From DSVZ01 sp037439785 (GTDB taxonomy: Bacteria; Verrucomicrobiota; Verrucomicrobiia; Limisphaerales; J093), in assembly GCA_037439785.1 (NCBI GenBank), contig JBBIVJ010000012.1, forward strand, positions 1 to 64,000: DNA of 64,000 bases, given 5' to 3'. Below, in pieces: positions 49,940 to 57,695 of the stretch. Position numbers and translations under genes: made by a program. The stretch's first letter is position 1. Each line of letters starts with the position of its first letter. Under the pieces are notes generated by a model that was given only the letters and a program-made list of their open reading frames with translations, had not been told where the DNA came from and made no database searches.

Positions 49940-51295
49940 ATGCAGCCTACTTCCTCCCGCCGGGACTTCCTCCGCCAGACCGGTTCCTTCGCCGTCGCCA
50001 GCACGCTCGCCGGCGTAACCCTGCCGCACGTCCACGCGGCCGGCAGCGACCTGATCCAGGTGGCGCTGATCGGCTGCGGCGGGCGCGGCACCGGCGCCGC
50101 GGCCAACGCCCTGGCCACCGCCAGGCAGGGCCCCATCAAGCTGGTGGCCATGGCCGAGGTCTTTCGGCAGAAGCTCGACCGCAGTGTCGAGAGCCTCAGC
50201 CGCAGTTACGCCAGCCAGTTCGACGCACCTCCCGAGCGGCGGTTCGTGGGCTTCGATGCCTACAAAAAGGCGATGGACTGCCTGCGGCCGGGCGACGTGG
50301 CCATCTTTGCCACCCCGCCCGCCTTCCGCTGGGTGCACTTCACCTACGCCCTGGCGAAGGGGTTGCACGTGTTCATGGAAAAGCCGGTCACGGTGGACGG
50401 CCCCACCACGCGGCGGATGCTCGACCTGGCCAAACAGGCCGACGCCAAGAACCTCAAGGTGGGGGTGGGCCTGATGGTCCGCCACTGTCGCGGACGCCAG
50501 CAACTGCTCGAGCGCATTCAGGGCGGGGAAATCGGTGACCTGGTGCTGCTGCGGGCGTACCGCACCGGCGGTGCGGCGGCGCGGGCGGGGCAGCCGCCGG
50601 CGGGCATGAGTGAGGTGCTCTACCAGGTCCAGCGCTTCCACAGCTTCCTCTGGGCCAGTGGCGGGCTCTTCAGCGACTACAACATCCACCAGATTGACGA
50701 GTGTTGCTGGATGAAAGGCGCCTGGCCCGTGCGCGCCCACGGCACCGGCGGCCGCCATTTCCGGGGCGACGCCGTGGACCAGAACTTCGACTCCTACTCG
50801 GTCGAATACACCTACCCGGACGGCACCCGGCTGTTCTTCACCGGCCGCCACCAGGACGGCACCCACACCGAATTCGCCAGCTACGCCCACGGCACCAGGG
50901 GCGCGGCCATCATCTCCACCTCCGGCCACACCCCCGGCCGGGTGCGCACCTTCAAGGGCCACAACCTCACCCGCGCCGACATGCTCTGGGCCTTCCCCCA
51001 ACCCGAGCCCAGCCCCTACCAGCTCGAGTGGGACGACCTCATCGAGGCCATCCGCCAGGACAAGCCCTACAACGAAACCGAGCGCGGCGCCATCGCCAGC
51101 CTCGTCACCGCGATGGGCCGCCTGGCCGCCCACACCGGCCAAATCATCACCTACGAGCAGATGCTCAACCACGACCACGAATTCGCCCCCCACGTGGCCG
51201 AACTGACCGCGGACTCTCCGCCCCCCTTGCCGCGCGACGCCGACGGTCGCTACCCCGTCCCCCAGCCGGGGCAGAAAAAGCTGCGCGAGTACTGA
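49940..51295 (+). CDS. Tat-exported Gfo/Idh/MocA-family oxidoreductase
   Basis: A 451-residue protein from the ATG at 49940. Tat leader SRRDFLRQTGSFAVASTLAG (RRxFL). NAD-binding region IQVALIGCGGRGTGAAANAL, then VAIFATPPAFRWVHFTYALA and HVFMEKPVTVDGPTTRRMLD with the EKP Lys. The substrate domain follows (SGGLFSDYNIHQIDECCWMK, VEYTYPDGTRLFFTGRHQDG). It is distinct in sequence from the paralogue at 17340. The upstream 49720-49939 holds a perfect 9-bp hairpin (CGGCCGGGG / CCCCGGCCG, 49858-49882) but no second gene. An exported sugar or inositol dehydrogenase is likely; substrate unknown. Confidence 0.88.
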   Translation: MQPTSSRRDFLRQTGSFAVASTLAGVTLPHVHAAGSDLIQVALIGCGGRGTGAAANALATARQGPIKLVAMAEVFRQKLDRSVESLSRSYASQFDAPPERRFVGFDAYKKAMDCLRPGDVAIFATPPAFRWVHFTYALAKGLHVFMEKPVTVDGPTTRRMLDLAKQADAKNLKVGVGLMVRHCRGRQQLLERIQGGEIGDLVLLRAYRTGGAAARAGQPPAGMSEVLYQVQRFHSFLWASGGLFSDYNIHQIDECCWMKGAWPVRAHGTGGRHFRGDAVDQNFDSYSVEYTYPDGTRLFFTGRHQDGTHTEFASYAHGTRGAAIISTSGHTPGRVRTFKGHNLTRADMLWAFPQPEPSPYQLEWDDLIEAIRQDKPYNETERGAIASLVTAMGRLAAHTGQIITYEQMLNHDHEFAPHVAELTADSPPPLPRDADGRYPVPQPGQKKLREY

Positions 51296-51357
51296 GCGCT
51301 CCCGCCCCACACCGCACCCCGCCGCGGGGGCCCGCCTGCCGAGAGCCTTCGCGTCCC

Positions 51358-51375
51358 GGGCGGCGCCGGCCGCCC
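51358..51375. terminator. GC-rich hairpin between convergent genes
   Basis: GGGCGGC-GCCG-GCCGCCC is a perfect 7-bp stem between the Gfo/Idh gene (+) and the rhomboid gene (-). There is no T-run on either side, so it could slow polymerase or be a palindrome of no function. Confidence 0.3.
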
Positions 51376-51401
51376 GCCGACGGTCCCCGCCCGGCGCGCC
51401 T

Positions 51402-52115
51402 TCACCACAGCGCTTCCTCCTCCTCGTGATGGCGCCGGTAAAAGTGCCGGACCTTGACCACGCTGCACAGCAGCGCCCCGAAGACAAACCCGCCCATGTG
51501 CGCCCACCAGGCGATGCCCCCCGCCGCATCCGGCCGGGCCAGCAGGCTGAGGGTGCCGTTGAAGAACTGCAGGATGAACCACCACCCCAGGAAAACCACC
51601 GCCGGCACCACGAAGTAGGGGCCCAGGAAAAACGGCGGAATCAACATCGCCACCCGGGCATGGGGGTAGAGCCGGAAATAGCCGCCCATCACCGCGGCAA
51701 TCGCCCCACTGGCCCCGATGGTCGGCACTGGCGACAGGGGGTTGGTATAGATGTGCAGCACCGCCGCCGCCAGCCCCCCGGCCAGGTAAAACAGCAGGAA
51801 ACGGCGGCGCCCCAGCCGGTCCTCGACGTTGTCGCCAAAGACCCAGAGGGTCCACAGGTTGCCCAGCAGATGCGTCCAGCCGCCGTGCAGAAACATCGAG
51901 GTCAGAAACGGCAGGGCCTGTTCGGGCCAGGTGAACAGCGCGGCCACCTCGCCCACCGTGTAGCGCACCGGCACAATCCCCAGGTGCAACAGCACGTCCG
52001 CCAGCCGCGGCCCAAGCCGCAGTTCCCAGAAAAAAACGGCCACGTTCACCGCAATCAACGTCAACGTCACCACCGGAAACCGCCGGCTGGGAATGTCATC
52101 GCGCAGGGGAAGCAT
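51402..52115 (-). CDS. Rhomboid-family intramembrane serine protease
   Basis: A 237-residue protein with about six membrane spans. The rhomboid motifs are all seen: FLHGGWTHLLGNLWTLWVFG (HxxxH...GN, oxyanion-side loop), TIGASGAIAAVMGGYF (GxSG, the catalytic Ser) and WWAHMGGFVFGALL (the catalytic His in TM6). It cleaves other membrane proteins within the bilayer. It is preceded on the same strand by the cbpA gene after 24 bases, and together with the M50 protease upstream makes a local proteostasis cluster. Confidence 0.93.
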   Translation of the reverse strand: MLPLRDDIPSRRFPVVTLTLIAVNVAVFFWELRLGPRLADVLLHLGIVPVRYTVGEVAALFTWPEQALPFLTSMFLHGGWTHLLGNLWTLWVFGDNVEDRLGRRRFLLFYLAGGLAAAVLHIYTNPLSPVPTIGASGAIAAVMGGYFRLYPHARVAMLIPPFFLGPYFVVPAVVFLGWWFILQFFNGTLSLLARPDAAGGIAWWAHMGGFVFGALLCSVVKVRHFYRRHHEEEEALW

Positions 52116-52139
52116 GGTCGGGACGGGCAGGGGGGCAGG

Positions 52140-53153
52140 TCAGCCCGTGCGAGGGTTGAAGCGGGAGACCCGGCGCAACTGTTCCCAGAGCTGGCGCTCC
52201 TCGGTGCTGAGCTGCTCGGGCACGGCGATATTGACCACCACGTACAGGTCCCCCCGCTCCCCGCCGGCGTGCCGCAGCCCGCGGCCGCGCACCCGCAACT
52301 GCCGGCCACTCGAAGTGCCGGGCGGGATGCGGACGGTGACCCGCCCGTCCGGCGTGGGGACCTCCACCGTGGCCCCCAGGGCGGCCTCCCACGGCGCCAG
52401 GTCAAGGTCGTGATACAGGTCCGCCCCGCGCACGCGGAACCACGGATGCGCGGCCAGCCGCACACGCAGGTAAAGGTCCCCCGGCGGGCCGCCGCCGCGG
52501 CCCTCGCCCCCCTGGCCCGGCACGCGGATGGTTTGGCCGTCCTGCACGCCGGCCGGGATGCGCACCTTGAAGGTGTGCGTCTCGGTCTGGCCGGTGCAGG
52601 GATCGGTCTTCTGCAATGAGATGCTGCGCACCGCTCCGTGGAAGGCTTCCTCGAGCGTAACCAGCAGATCGCCCTCGATGTCCGGGCCGCGCTGGCCGGC
52701 GGCGGTGGCGCCGGTGTCGAAGACGGCGTCGTCCGCTTCCGCGCCGACGGGGCGTCCCGCACGAGCCCGACGGAACAGTTCATCCAGCTCGCCCCGGCCG
52801 AAGAACTGCTCGAAGAAGTCGCTGAAACCGGTGCCGCCGAAGTGGAACTCGAACTGCTCGGAGCCGTCGGGGCTGGTCCAGCGGGTGGCGCCGGTGCCGG
52901 GCGGCGCCTCAAAGCCCTCGCCGGAGACCCACTGCGCACCCAGGGTGTCGTACTTGCGGCGCTTGGCGGGGTCGCTCAGGACCTCGTAGGCCTCGTTGAT
53001 CTCCTTGAACTTTTCCTCGGCGGCCTTTTTGTCCCGGGCCACGTCAGGGTGGTACCGGCGGGCGAGCTTGCGGAAGGCCTTCTTGATGTCCTCCTCGGAG
53101 GCGTCGCGCGGGACGCCGAGGATGGCGTAGTAGTCTTTGAACTCGACCGGCAT
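52140..53153 (-). CDS. cbpA: CbpA-type DnaJ co-chaperone
   Basis: A 337-residue J-domain protein. The J domain (residues 5-70) has DYYAILGVPRDASEEDIKKA, YHPDVARDKK (HPD, which stimulates DnaK ATPase) and INEAYEVLSDPAKRRKYDTL. A Gly/acid-rich linker follows; there is no cysteine zinc finger, so this is CbpA-like rather than DnaJ. The two C-terminal peptide-binding barrels are present (LEEAFHGAVRSISLQ, VRIPAGVQDGQTIRVPGQGG, DLYLRVRLAAHPWFRVRGAD, LDLAPWEAALGATVEVPTPD). The next upstream gene is its known regulator CbpM. Confidence 0.93.
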   Translation of the reverse strand: MPVEFKDYYAILGVPRDASEEDIKKAFRKLARRYHPDVARDKKAAEEKFKEINEAYEVLSDPAKRRKYDTLGAQWVSGEGFEAPPGTGATRWTSPDGSEQFEFHFGGTGFSDFFEQFFGRGELDELFRRARAGRPVGAEADDAVFDTGATAAGQRGPDIEGDLLVTLEEAFHGAVRSISLQKTDPCTGQTETHTFKVRIPAGVQDGQTIRVPGQGGEGRGGGPPGDLYLRVRLAAHPWFRVRGADLYHDLDLAPWEAALGATVEVPTPDGRVTVRIPPGTSSGRQLRVRGRGLRHAGGERGDLYVVVNIAVPEQLSTEERQLWEQLRRVSRFNPRTG

Positions 53154-53170
53154 GGGGCGGGGCGGCGGGT

Positions 53171-53473
53171 TCAGAGGGTGCGCCAGAAGCGCAGCTCCTG
53201 TTGCAAACGTTCGACCTGGTCCTGGAGTTCGACGATCAGGCGCAGGGCCGGCAGGCTGAGCTGGTAGGTGCGGTGCAGTTCGGCCAGCCGCCGCAGGCGC
53301 CGGAGCCCCTCGTCATTGAAGGTCCAGCCGCCCGCCTCGGGCGCGCCCACCGGCGCCACCAACCCGTCCTGGCAGTACAACACAATCTGCCGGCGCGGCA
53401 GGTGGGTGAGCCGGGCGGCCTCCTCGAGGGTGTACCGGGCGGCGGGGTCCGGCGTGTACAGCTCCAAGGTCAT
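53171..53473 (-). CDS. cbpM: CbpM-type chaperone modulator (MerR-like)
   Basis: A 100-residue protein from the ATG at 53473; the long frame continuing to 54376 is a shadow of the protease gene. A winged-helix-like N-terminal region (YTLEEAARLTHLPRRQIVLY, CQDGLVAPVG, WTFNDEGLRRLRRLAELHRT) leads to a helical dimerisation stretch (LRLIVELQDQVERLQQELRF). CbpM binds the J domain of CbpA and inhibits it. The gene order cbpM-cbpA, 17 bases apart, is the classic arrangement, so the pair is likely functional. Confidence 0.9.
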   Translation of the reverse strand: MTLELYTPDPAARYTLEEAARLTHLPRRQIVLYCQDGLVAPVGAPEAGGWTFNDEGLRRLRRLAELHRTYQLSLPALRLIVELQDQVERLQQELRFWRTL

Positions 53474-53544
53474 CACCGTGTGCGTCTTGGTAGGGTTCAC
53501 GGGAACAGGCAAAGCCACCGTGCGAGCGGGCAACCTCCGCGGCG

Positions 53545-54657
53545 TCAGGTGCGGGCCGGCCGCCAGGCCGGGCGGCCGTCGGGCGGGCGCAGCGAACGCA
53601 CCAGCATCATCTCGCCCACGTTCTCCGGGGTGATCAACCCCACGAAACGACCCGCCCGGTCCACCACCGGCAACGCCGGGCAACCGCATTCCTGCATCTC
53701 GCGGAAGGCTTCCTCGAAGGGGTCGTGCGGTGAGACCACCGGCAGGTCGCGGCGCATGAACTCCGCCACCGCCGCGTGCGGGCCGTGCTTTTTGTAGGCG
53801 GCGATCATGTCGTCCCGCGTCAGCACCCCCAGCACGCGCTCGGCTTCGTCCACCACCGGGAACTCGTGCTGGGAGGTGCGCAGGAGCGCCTCGGCGGCGT
53901 CGTCCAGGGTGGCGCGCGGGGGCAGCCGCACCAGGTGCGTCATCATCGCCTCGGCCACCGGCACGCCCAGGCTGATGTCCTTGAGCTGCGCGGCGGAGGC
54001 CTCGGCCTGGGCGCCCAGGAAGATGAAGAAGGCGATGAAGATCAGCATGGGGTTGGCAAACAGGCCGATGAAGCCGAACACAAACGCCAGCGCCTGGCCG
54101 ATGCCGGCGGCGATCTGCGTGGCCCGACCGTAGCTCATGACCATCGCCAGCACGGACCGCAGCACCCGCCCGCCGTCCATGGGAAAGGCGGGGATGAGGT
54201 TGAAGAGCACCAGCATCACGTTCACCGTGGCCAGCTTGGCCAGCATGCCGGTGCCGGGATGGTTCAGCCGCTCCAGCGGCTCCCACGCCGGGCGCTGATC
54301 CAGCAGCCCGATCAGCACCGCCGCGATGACCACGTTGACCAGCGGCCCCGCCAGCGCCACCACCAGCTCCTGCCACGGCTGGTCCGGCATCCGCTGCAGC
54401 CGGGCCACCCCGCCGATGGGCAGCAGGGTGATGTCCGGCGTGCGGATGCCAAAGGCCCGCGCCGCCAGGGCGTGGCCAAACTCGTGCAGCAACACGCAGC
54501 CGAACAACGCCAGCACGAAGATCAGCCCCTGCATCGCGGCCGGCGCCCCGCCCAGTTGGTAATAGCTGAAGCCAATCCAGGCCAGAAACAGGAGGAAGGT
54601 CAGGTGCAGCCGCACGTCAATGCCGGCTACGCGGGCAATTTTGATGGACCAGCGCAT
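53545..54657 (-). CDS. Site-2 protease family (M50) membrane zinc protease with CBS pair
   Basis: A 370-residue protein. The zinc-binding motif is LLHEFGHALAARAFG (HExxH, His58/Glu59/His62) in the first catalytic span, and the second metal site is NLIPAFPMDGGRVLRSVLAM (NPxPxxDGG variant, Asp ligand). Further spans follow (ALAFVFGFIGLFANPMLIFI). The C-terminal half has two CBS domains (about residues 240-360: VAEAMMTHLVRLPPRATLDD, SQHEFPVVDEAERVLGVLTR, FMRRDLPVVSPHDPFEEAFR, CPALPVVDRAGRFVGLITPE), which in other proteins bind adenine nucleotides, so the protease may be controlled by energy state. Confidence 0.92.
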   Translation of the reverse strand: MRWSIKIARVAGIDVRLHLTFLLFLAWIGFSYYQLGGAPAAMQGLIFVLALFGCVLLHEFGHALAARAFGIRTPDITLLPIGGVARLQRMPDQPWQELVVALAGPLVNVVIAAVLIGLLDQRPAWEPLERLNHPGTGMLAKLATVNVMLVLFNLIPAFPMDGGRVLRSVLAMVMSYGRATQIAAGIGQALAFVFGFIGLFANPMLIFIAFFIFLGAQAEASAAQLKDISLGVPVAEAMMTHLVRLPPRATLDDAAEALLRTSQHEFPVVDEAERVLGVLTRDDMIAAYKKHGPHAAVAEFMRRDLPVVSPHDPFEEAFREMQECGCPALPVVDRAGRFVGLITPENVGEMMLVRSLRPPDGRPAWRPART

Positions 54658-54675
54658 GGGCGGGGCGGGGGGGGT

Positions 54676-55164
54676 TCAACGCCGGGGCCGCGACTCAGGA
54701 CGCGCCGGCGTCAGCAGTGGCCCGAACACGGCCAGCAGTTCGCGCGAGCCGGTTTTGACCAGGTCGCGCGCCAGGTTCAGCTCGATGCGTTCCCGCACCG
54801 TCGCCGGCAGGCCGTCACATAGCGGCCGGTTCAGGGCCCGGGGTGCGGCCAACCACAGCGGGGTGTCCGGATGCTGGCCGGCCAGCCGGCGGATGTGCCC
54901 GGCGATTTCGCGGGTGAGCCGGCGCCGGGTTTCCAGTTTAAGGTTGTGGTCGTCGCCCACCGGAGCGGCCCCGGCGTGGTTGTTGCGGACCGGCGGCGCC
55001 CGGCGACCGGCCAGGTCGGAAACACGGTCCACCAACCGATGGTGGGCGTCGAGCAGTGCCAGTTCCTCCAACGGCTCCAGCCGGGGCGTGCCCCGGGGGC
55101 TGGTGCCCAGCAGGTAGGCCTTGAACGTGCCGAGGTCGGCGAGGACGAGCAGTTTGGGGTTCAT
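54676..55164 (-). CDS. Host attachment-family protein
   Basis: A 162-residue protein. It starts LLVLADLGTFKAYLLGTSPR and ends NLARDLVKTGSRELLAVFG, the DxxTxxAY...DLTK-like pattern of the 'protein required for attachment to host cells' family, which are eRF1/archaeal release-factor-like domains. The middle has LETRRRLTREIAGHIRRLAG. The name derives from a plant-associated bacterium; the molecular activity is unknown and in a free-living genome host contact is not implied. It lies 18 bases upstream of the M50 gene on the same strand. Confidence 0.75.
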   Translation of the reverse strand: MNPKLLVLADLGTFKAYLLGTSPRGTPRLEPLEELALLDAHHRLVDRVSDLAGRRAPPVRNNHAGAAPVGDDHNLKLETRRRLTREIAGHIRRLAGQHPDTPLWLAAPRALNRPLCDGLPATVRERIELNLARDLVKTGSRELLAVFGPLLTPARPESRPRR

Positions 55165-55400
55165 AACTTCGTCACAGACAGGAGCGGCGGGCCCGGCAGG
55201 CGGGGCCGGACCGGGACGTCGTCCCGACGAAAAGGAACCCCCCGCGGGTAGGCCGGTTCAGACTCCTTGCGCGACCGACCGGATCGTTTCCCGACCGGAG
55301 AGGCAGCCGCCGGGCGGCGCGTTTCATCACCCACAAGCAAACGCCATCGGCAGGGTGGCGGCAAGTCACGAATGGGGCCGGGCGGCTCGCGGCCGGGGGG
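55165..55400. other. Intergenic region upstream of the host-attachment gene
   Basis: About 235 bases between two minus-strand genes; GC-rich with no gene. It must carry the promoter of the cluster running from 55164 down to 51402. No consensus boxes are visible by eye. Confidence 0.35.
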
Positions 55401-56333
55401 CTAGGCGGCGGCCAGGGCGCGGTTCATGCGCTCGATGGCTTCGTCCACCTCGGCCGGGCTCTTGAAGCCGATGACCACCGCGTCCACCAGCCCGGACTTC
55501 ATGACGTAGTGCATGGCCGCCTCGCGGTCCTCGGGCCGGGTGAAGTCGCCATCCCCCACCAGCTTCATGCCCAGGAGGCCGCGGCCCCGGGCGCGCAACC
55601 GCTGCAGTTGCTCGACCACCGCGGGCAGATGCGAGGCGTCGCTGCGGGCGTTCCAGGTCTCGGCGGGGGTGTCCAAGTGGGCGCCCTGGGGATTGAGGCG
55701 AACCAGGTGAATCTGGGGCCAGGGTGAATCGGCGGCCGTGCGCAGCGCCGGCAGGCTGTGGCAGGAAACGCCCTTGGCGCGAATCCACTTGCGCTGCTGC
55801 GCCTCGTCGAAGCCGTCGAGGATGCGCTTCCAGTCGTCGGTCCAGCGGTCCCTGACCATGCAGTGGACCAGCAGGCTGTCCACGTAGTCGGTGTTGAACA
55901 CCTTCCGGTGCCGGTCAATCACCTCGAGGATTTTCTCCGGCTGACCGCCGATCTTGGACTGGAGGAAAAGCTTCTCGCGGGGCAGGCCTTTGATGGCGTC
56001 GGCGATCCACTCGAAGGTCACGTAGCTCTGGGCACAGTCCAGGTAGGTGAGGCCGCGGTCAAAGGCGTAATGGACCAGCCGGACAAAGGCCTCCTTGCCC
56101 AGGGCCTTCTGGACATTGCCGCTGTGGCTGCCGGTGCCGATGCCCAGCCGGCTGCAGGTCAACCCCGTGTTGCCCAAGGGCACCTGGTCGGCATGGGTGC
56201 GACGTTCAGCGGCCGGCGCCGCCAGGGCCGGCCACGACGCCAGGCCGGCCGCGCCGGCCAGGGCGGCGGTCTGGCCGAGAAACTCGCGGCGGGTCAACCC
56301 GGCCGCTGAAGTGGGGGAAGGCGTGGTTTTCAT
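55401..56333 (-). CDS. Tat-exported aldo/keto reductase
   Basis: A 310-residue protein from the ATG at 56333. Tat leader LTRREFLGQTAALAGAAGLA, Ala-rich cleavage region (LAAPAAERRT). TIM-barrel aldo/keto reductase motifs: VPLGNTGLTCSRLGIGTGSH, LTYLDCAQSYVTFEWIADAI (Asp and Tyr of the tetrad), KLFLQSKIGG (Lys) and SLLVHCMVRD (His). The C-terminal cofactor part is short (VVIGFKSPAEVDEAIERM). The reductase family uses NADPH; an exported copy probably carries cofactor through Tat and may act on periplasmic sugars beside the exported Gfo/Idh proteins. Confidence 0.88.
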   Translation of the reverse strand: MKTTPSPTSAAGLTRREFLGQTAALAGAAGLASWPALAAPAAERRTHADQVPLGNTGLTCSRLGIGTGSHSGNVQKALGKEAFVRLVHYAFDRGLTYLDCAQSYVTFEWIADAIKGLPREKLFLQSKIGGQPEKILEVIDRHRKVFNTDYVDSLLVHCMVRDRWTDDWKRILDGFDEAQQRKWIRAKGVSCHSLPALRTAADSPWPQIHLVRLNPQGAHLDTPAETWNARSDASHLPAVVEQLQRLRARGRGLLGMKLVGDGDFTRPEDREAAMHYVMKSGLVDAVVIGFKSPAEVDEAIERMNRALAAA

Positions 56334-56428
56334 CGTACACCTGCACTTGCCCCGGCTGGTTGTGCGTGGGGGCGAACGCCACGAAGGTGACGCCAAGAAC
56401 GGCCGGCCGGCAAGGCGTTTTCGGGCAG

Positions 56429-56500
56429 GTAGCCGCCGGCGTGAGCCGGCGGAGAGGAGGTCCGCGCGTGGCCACGCAGGCTACGCCCGGGCATCCGCCC
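56429..56500 (+). repeat. Bimodular REP-like repeat, copy F (best first module)
   Basis: GTAG-CCGCCGGC-GTGA-GCCGGCGG at 56429-56452 is a tetranucleotide followed by a perfect 8-bp stem with a GTGA loop, the textbook layout of a REP unit. AGAGGAGGTCCGC and a second, degenerate module (CGTGGCCACGCAGGCTAC) follow, then GGGCATCCG. Confidence 0.7.
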
Positions 56501-56531
56501 GAGAGGACTCCGCCTGCCTGCGGCCGGGCGC

Positions 56532-57659
56532 TCAGCGCGTCCAGGCGTGGAGGCGGGTTGATTCGCCCTCGGGCAGCGTGATCTGCGTCGAGACCTCCGG
56601 CGGGTTGGCGCTGCCGTTGAGGGTGAGATCGAAGACCGTCGAGGGCGAATGTTCCGGCGTGACCACCAGCCGCACGGGCACCTCGCCGGTGAACCCCTGC
56701 CCGCGCAGGACCACCGTCTGCGTGGCCGGCGCCCCGGCCGGCAGTTCGATGTTCACGCCCGCCGCCGCGTCCATGGCGATGTTCTGGCCGGCCACGGAGA
56801 CGAAGTGCAGCGACGGCTGCGGTCCGGCGGGAAGCGCGAACATCCGCGTGCCGCGGGTGACCGAGCCCTGGAGGGTCAGGTTGCGGAAGGCGGTGGGGTC
56901 GGTGGTGTCAATGCGGACCCGGCCGTTGCCTCCGCCGGCCTGGCCGGTGGCATTCAAACTGCCGCTGCCGCCGCCGGTCGGCGCCACCAGGCGGATGGCC
57001 CCGCCGCTGCCGCCGCCATTCGGAGACCAGCCCCCCATGGCATTGATCTGGCCGTTGACCACGATGCGGGTGTTGGAGGCGATCAAGATGGCCCCGCCCC
57101 CACCCGGACCGCCGTTGCCGGGATTGCCGTTGATTCCGGCGGCACCCGACCCGCCGATCAACGGGACGATGAGCACATTGCCGTAGGTGCGGTCGTTGCC
57201 CGAGGCCCCCGTGGCATGGGCGGCGGCGCGCTGGCCGTCGGCGTTCAGCCCGCGGCCGGGACCCTGGCCGTCGCCGCCGCGGTTGGCCGGGGCGCTGGGG
57301 CCGAAGCCGCCGTAGCCGCCATCAAAGCCCCCCGGCCCGCCGCTGCCGGCAATGGCGCCGGAGTTGTTGCCGCCGGAGACGTCTATGGTGCCGGCGATGG
57401 TCACGTCGCCCTGAGCGAGCAGCACGACCGGGGTGTTGAGGGGGTTCTTGTTGAAGCGCAGCGTCCGGCCGGCGGCCACGTTGATGGTGGTGCAGTGGAA
57501 GATGCCGTCCGGCGGCAGGTCCAGGGTGGTGTTTTCCGTGATGTTCAGCGGGCCGTAGCTGCCGTTGCTGCCCGAGTCAAACTGGGCCCGGGCCAGCGGC
57601 GGCAACAGACCGGCACACAGGGCGACGCAGAGGGCGAGCGCGCGGGAGGGATGGGTCAT
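56532..57659 (-). CDS. Secreted Gly-rich surface protein
   Basis: A 375-residue protein (ATG at 57659; one codon run upstream gives 57668). Signal peptide LALCVALCAGLLPPLARAQF. A beta-helix-like start (YGPLNITENTTLDLPPDGIF, TINVAAGRTLRFN, VVLLAQGDVTIAGTIDVSGG) is followed by about 130 residues rich in GGxGG (GGPGGFDGGYGGFG, GNPGNGGPGGGGAIL), giving an open, turn-rich structure. The C-terminal half has Ig-like strands (QTVVLRGQGFTGEVPVRLVV). It begins 36 bases after the end of the 1528-residue gene, so the two probably form one transcript and may assemble on the cell surface. Confidence 0.75.
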   Translation of the reverse strand: MTHPSRALALCVALCAGLLPPLARAQFDSGSNGSYGPLNITENTTLDLPPDGIFHCTTINVAAGRTLRFNKNPLNTPVVLLAQGDVTIAGTIDVSGGNNSGAIAGSGGPGGFDGGYGGFGPSAPANRGGDGQGPGRGLNADGQRAAAHATGASGNDRTYGNVLIVPLIGGSGAAGINGNPGNGGPGGGGAILIASNTRIVVNGQINAMGGWSPNGGGSGGAIRLVAPTGGGSGSLNATGQAGGGNGRVRIDTTDPTAFRNLTLQGSVTRGTRMFALPAGPQPSLHFVSVAGQNIAMDAAAGVNIELPAGAPATQTVVLRGQGFTGEVPVRLVVTPEHSPSTVFDLTLNGSANPPEVSTQITLPEGESTRLHAWTR

Positions 57660-57695
57660 GGTTTTCATGGAGATGTCGGGTTGAGGGTGGAGTTC

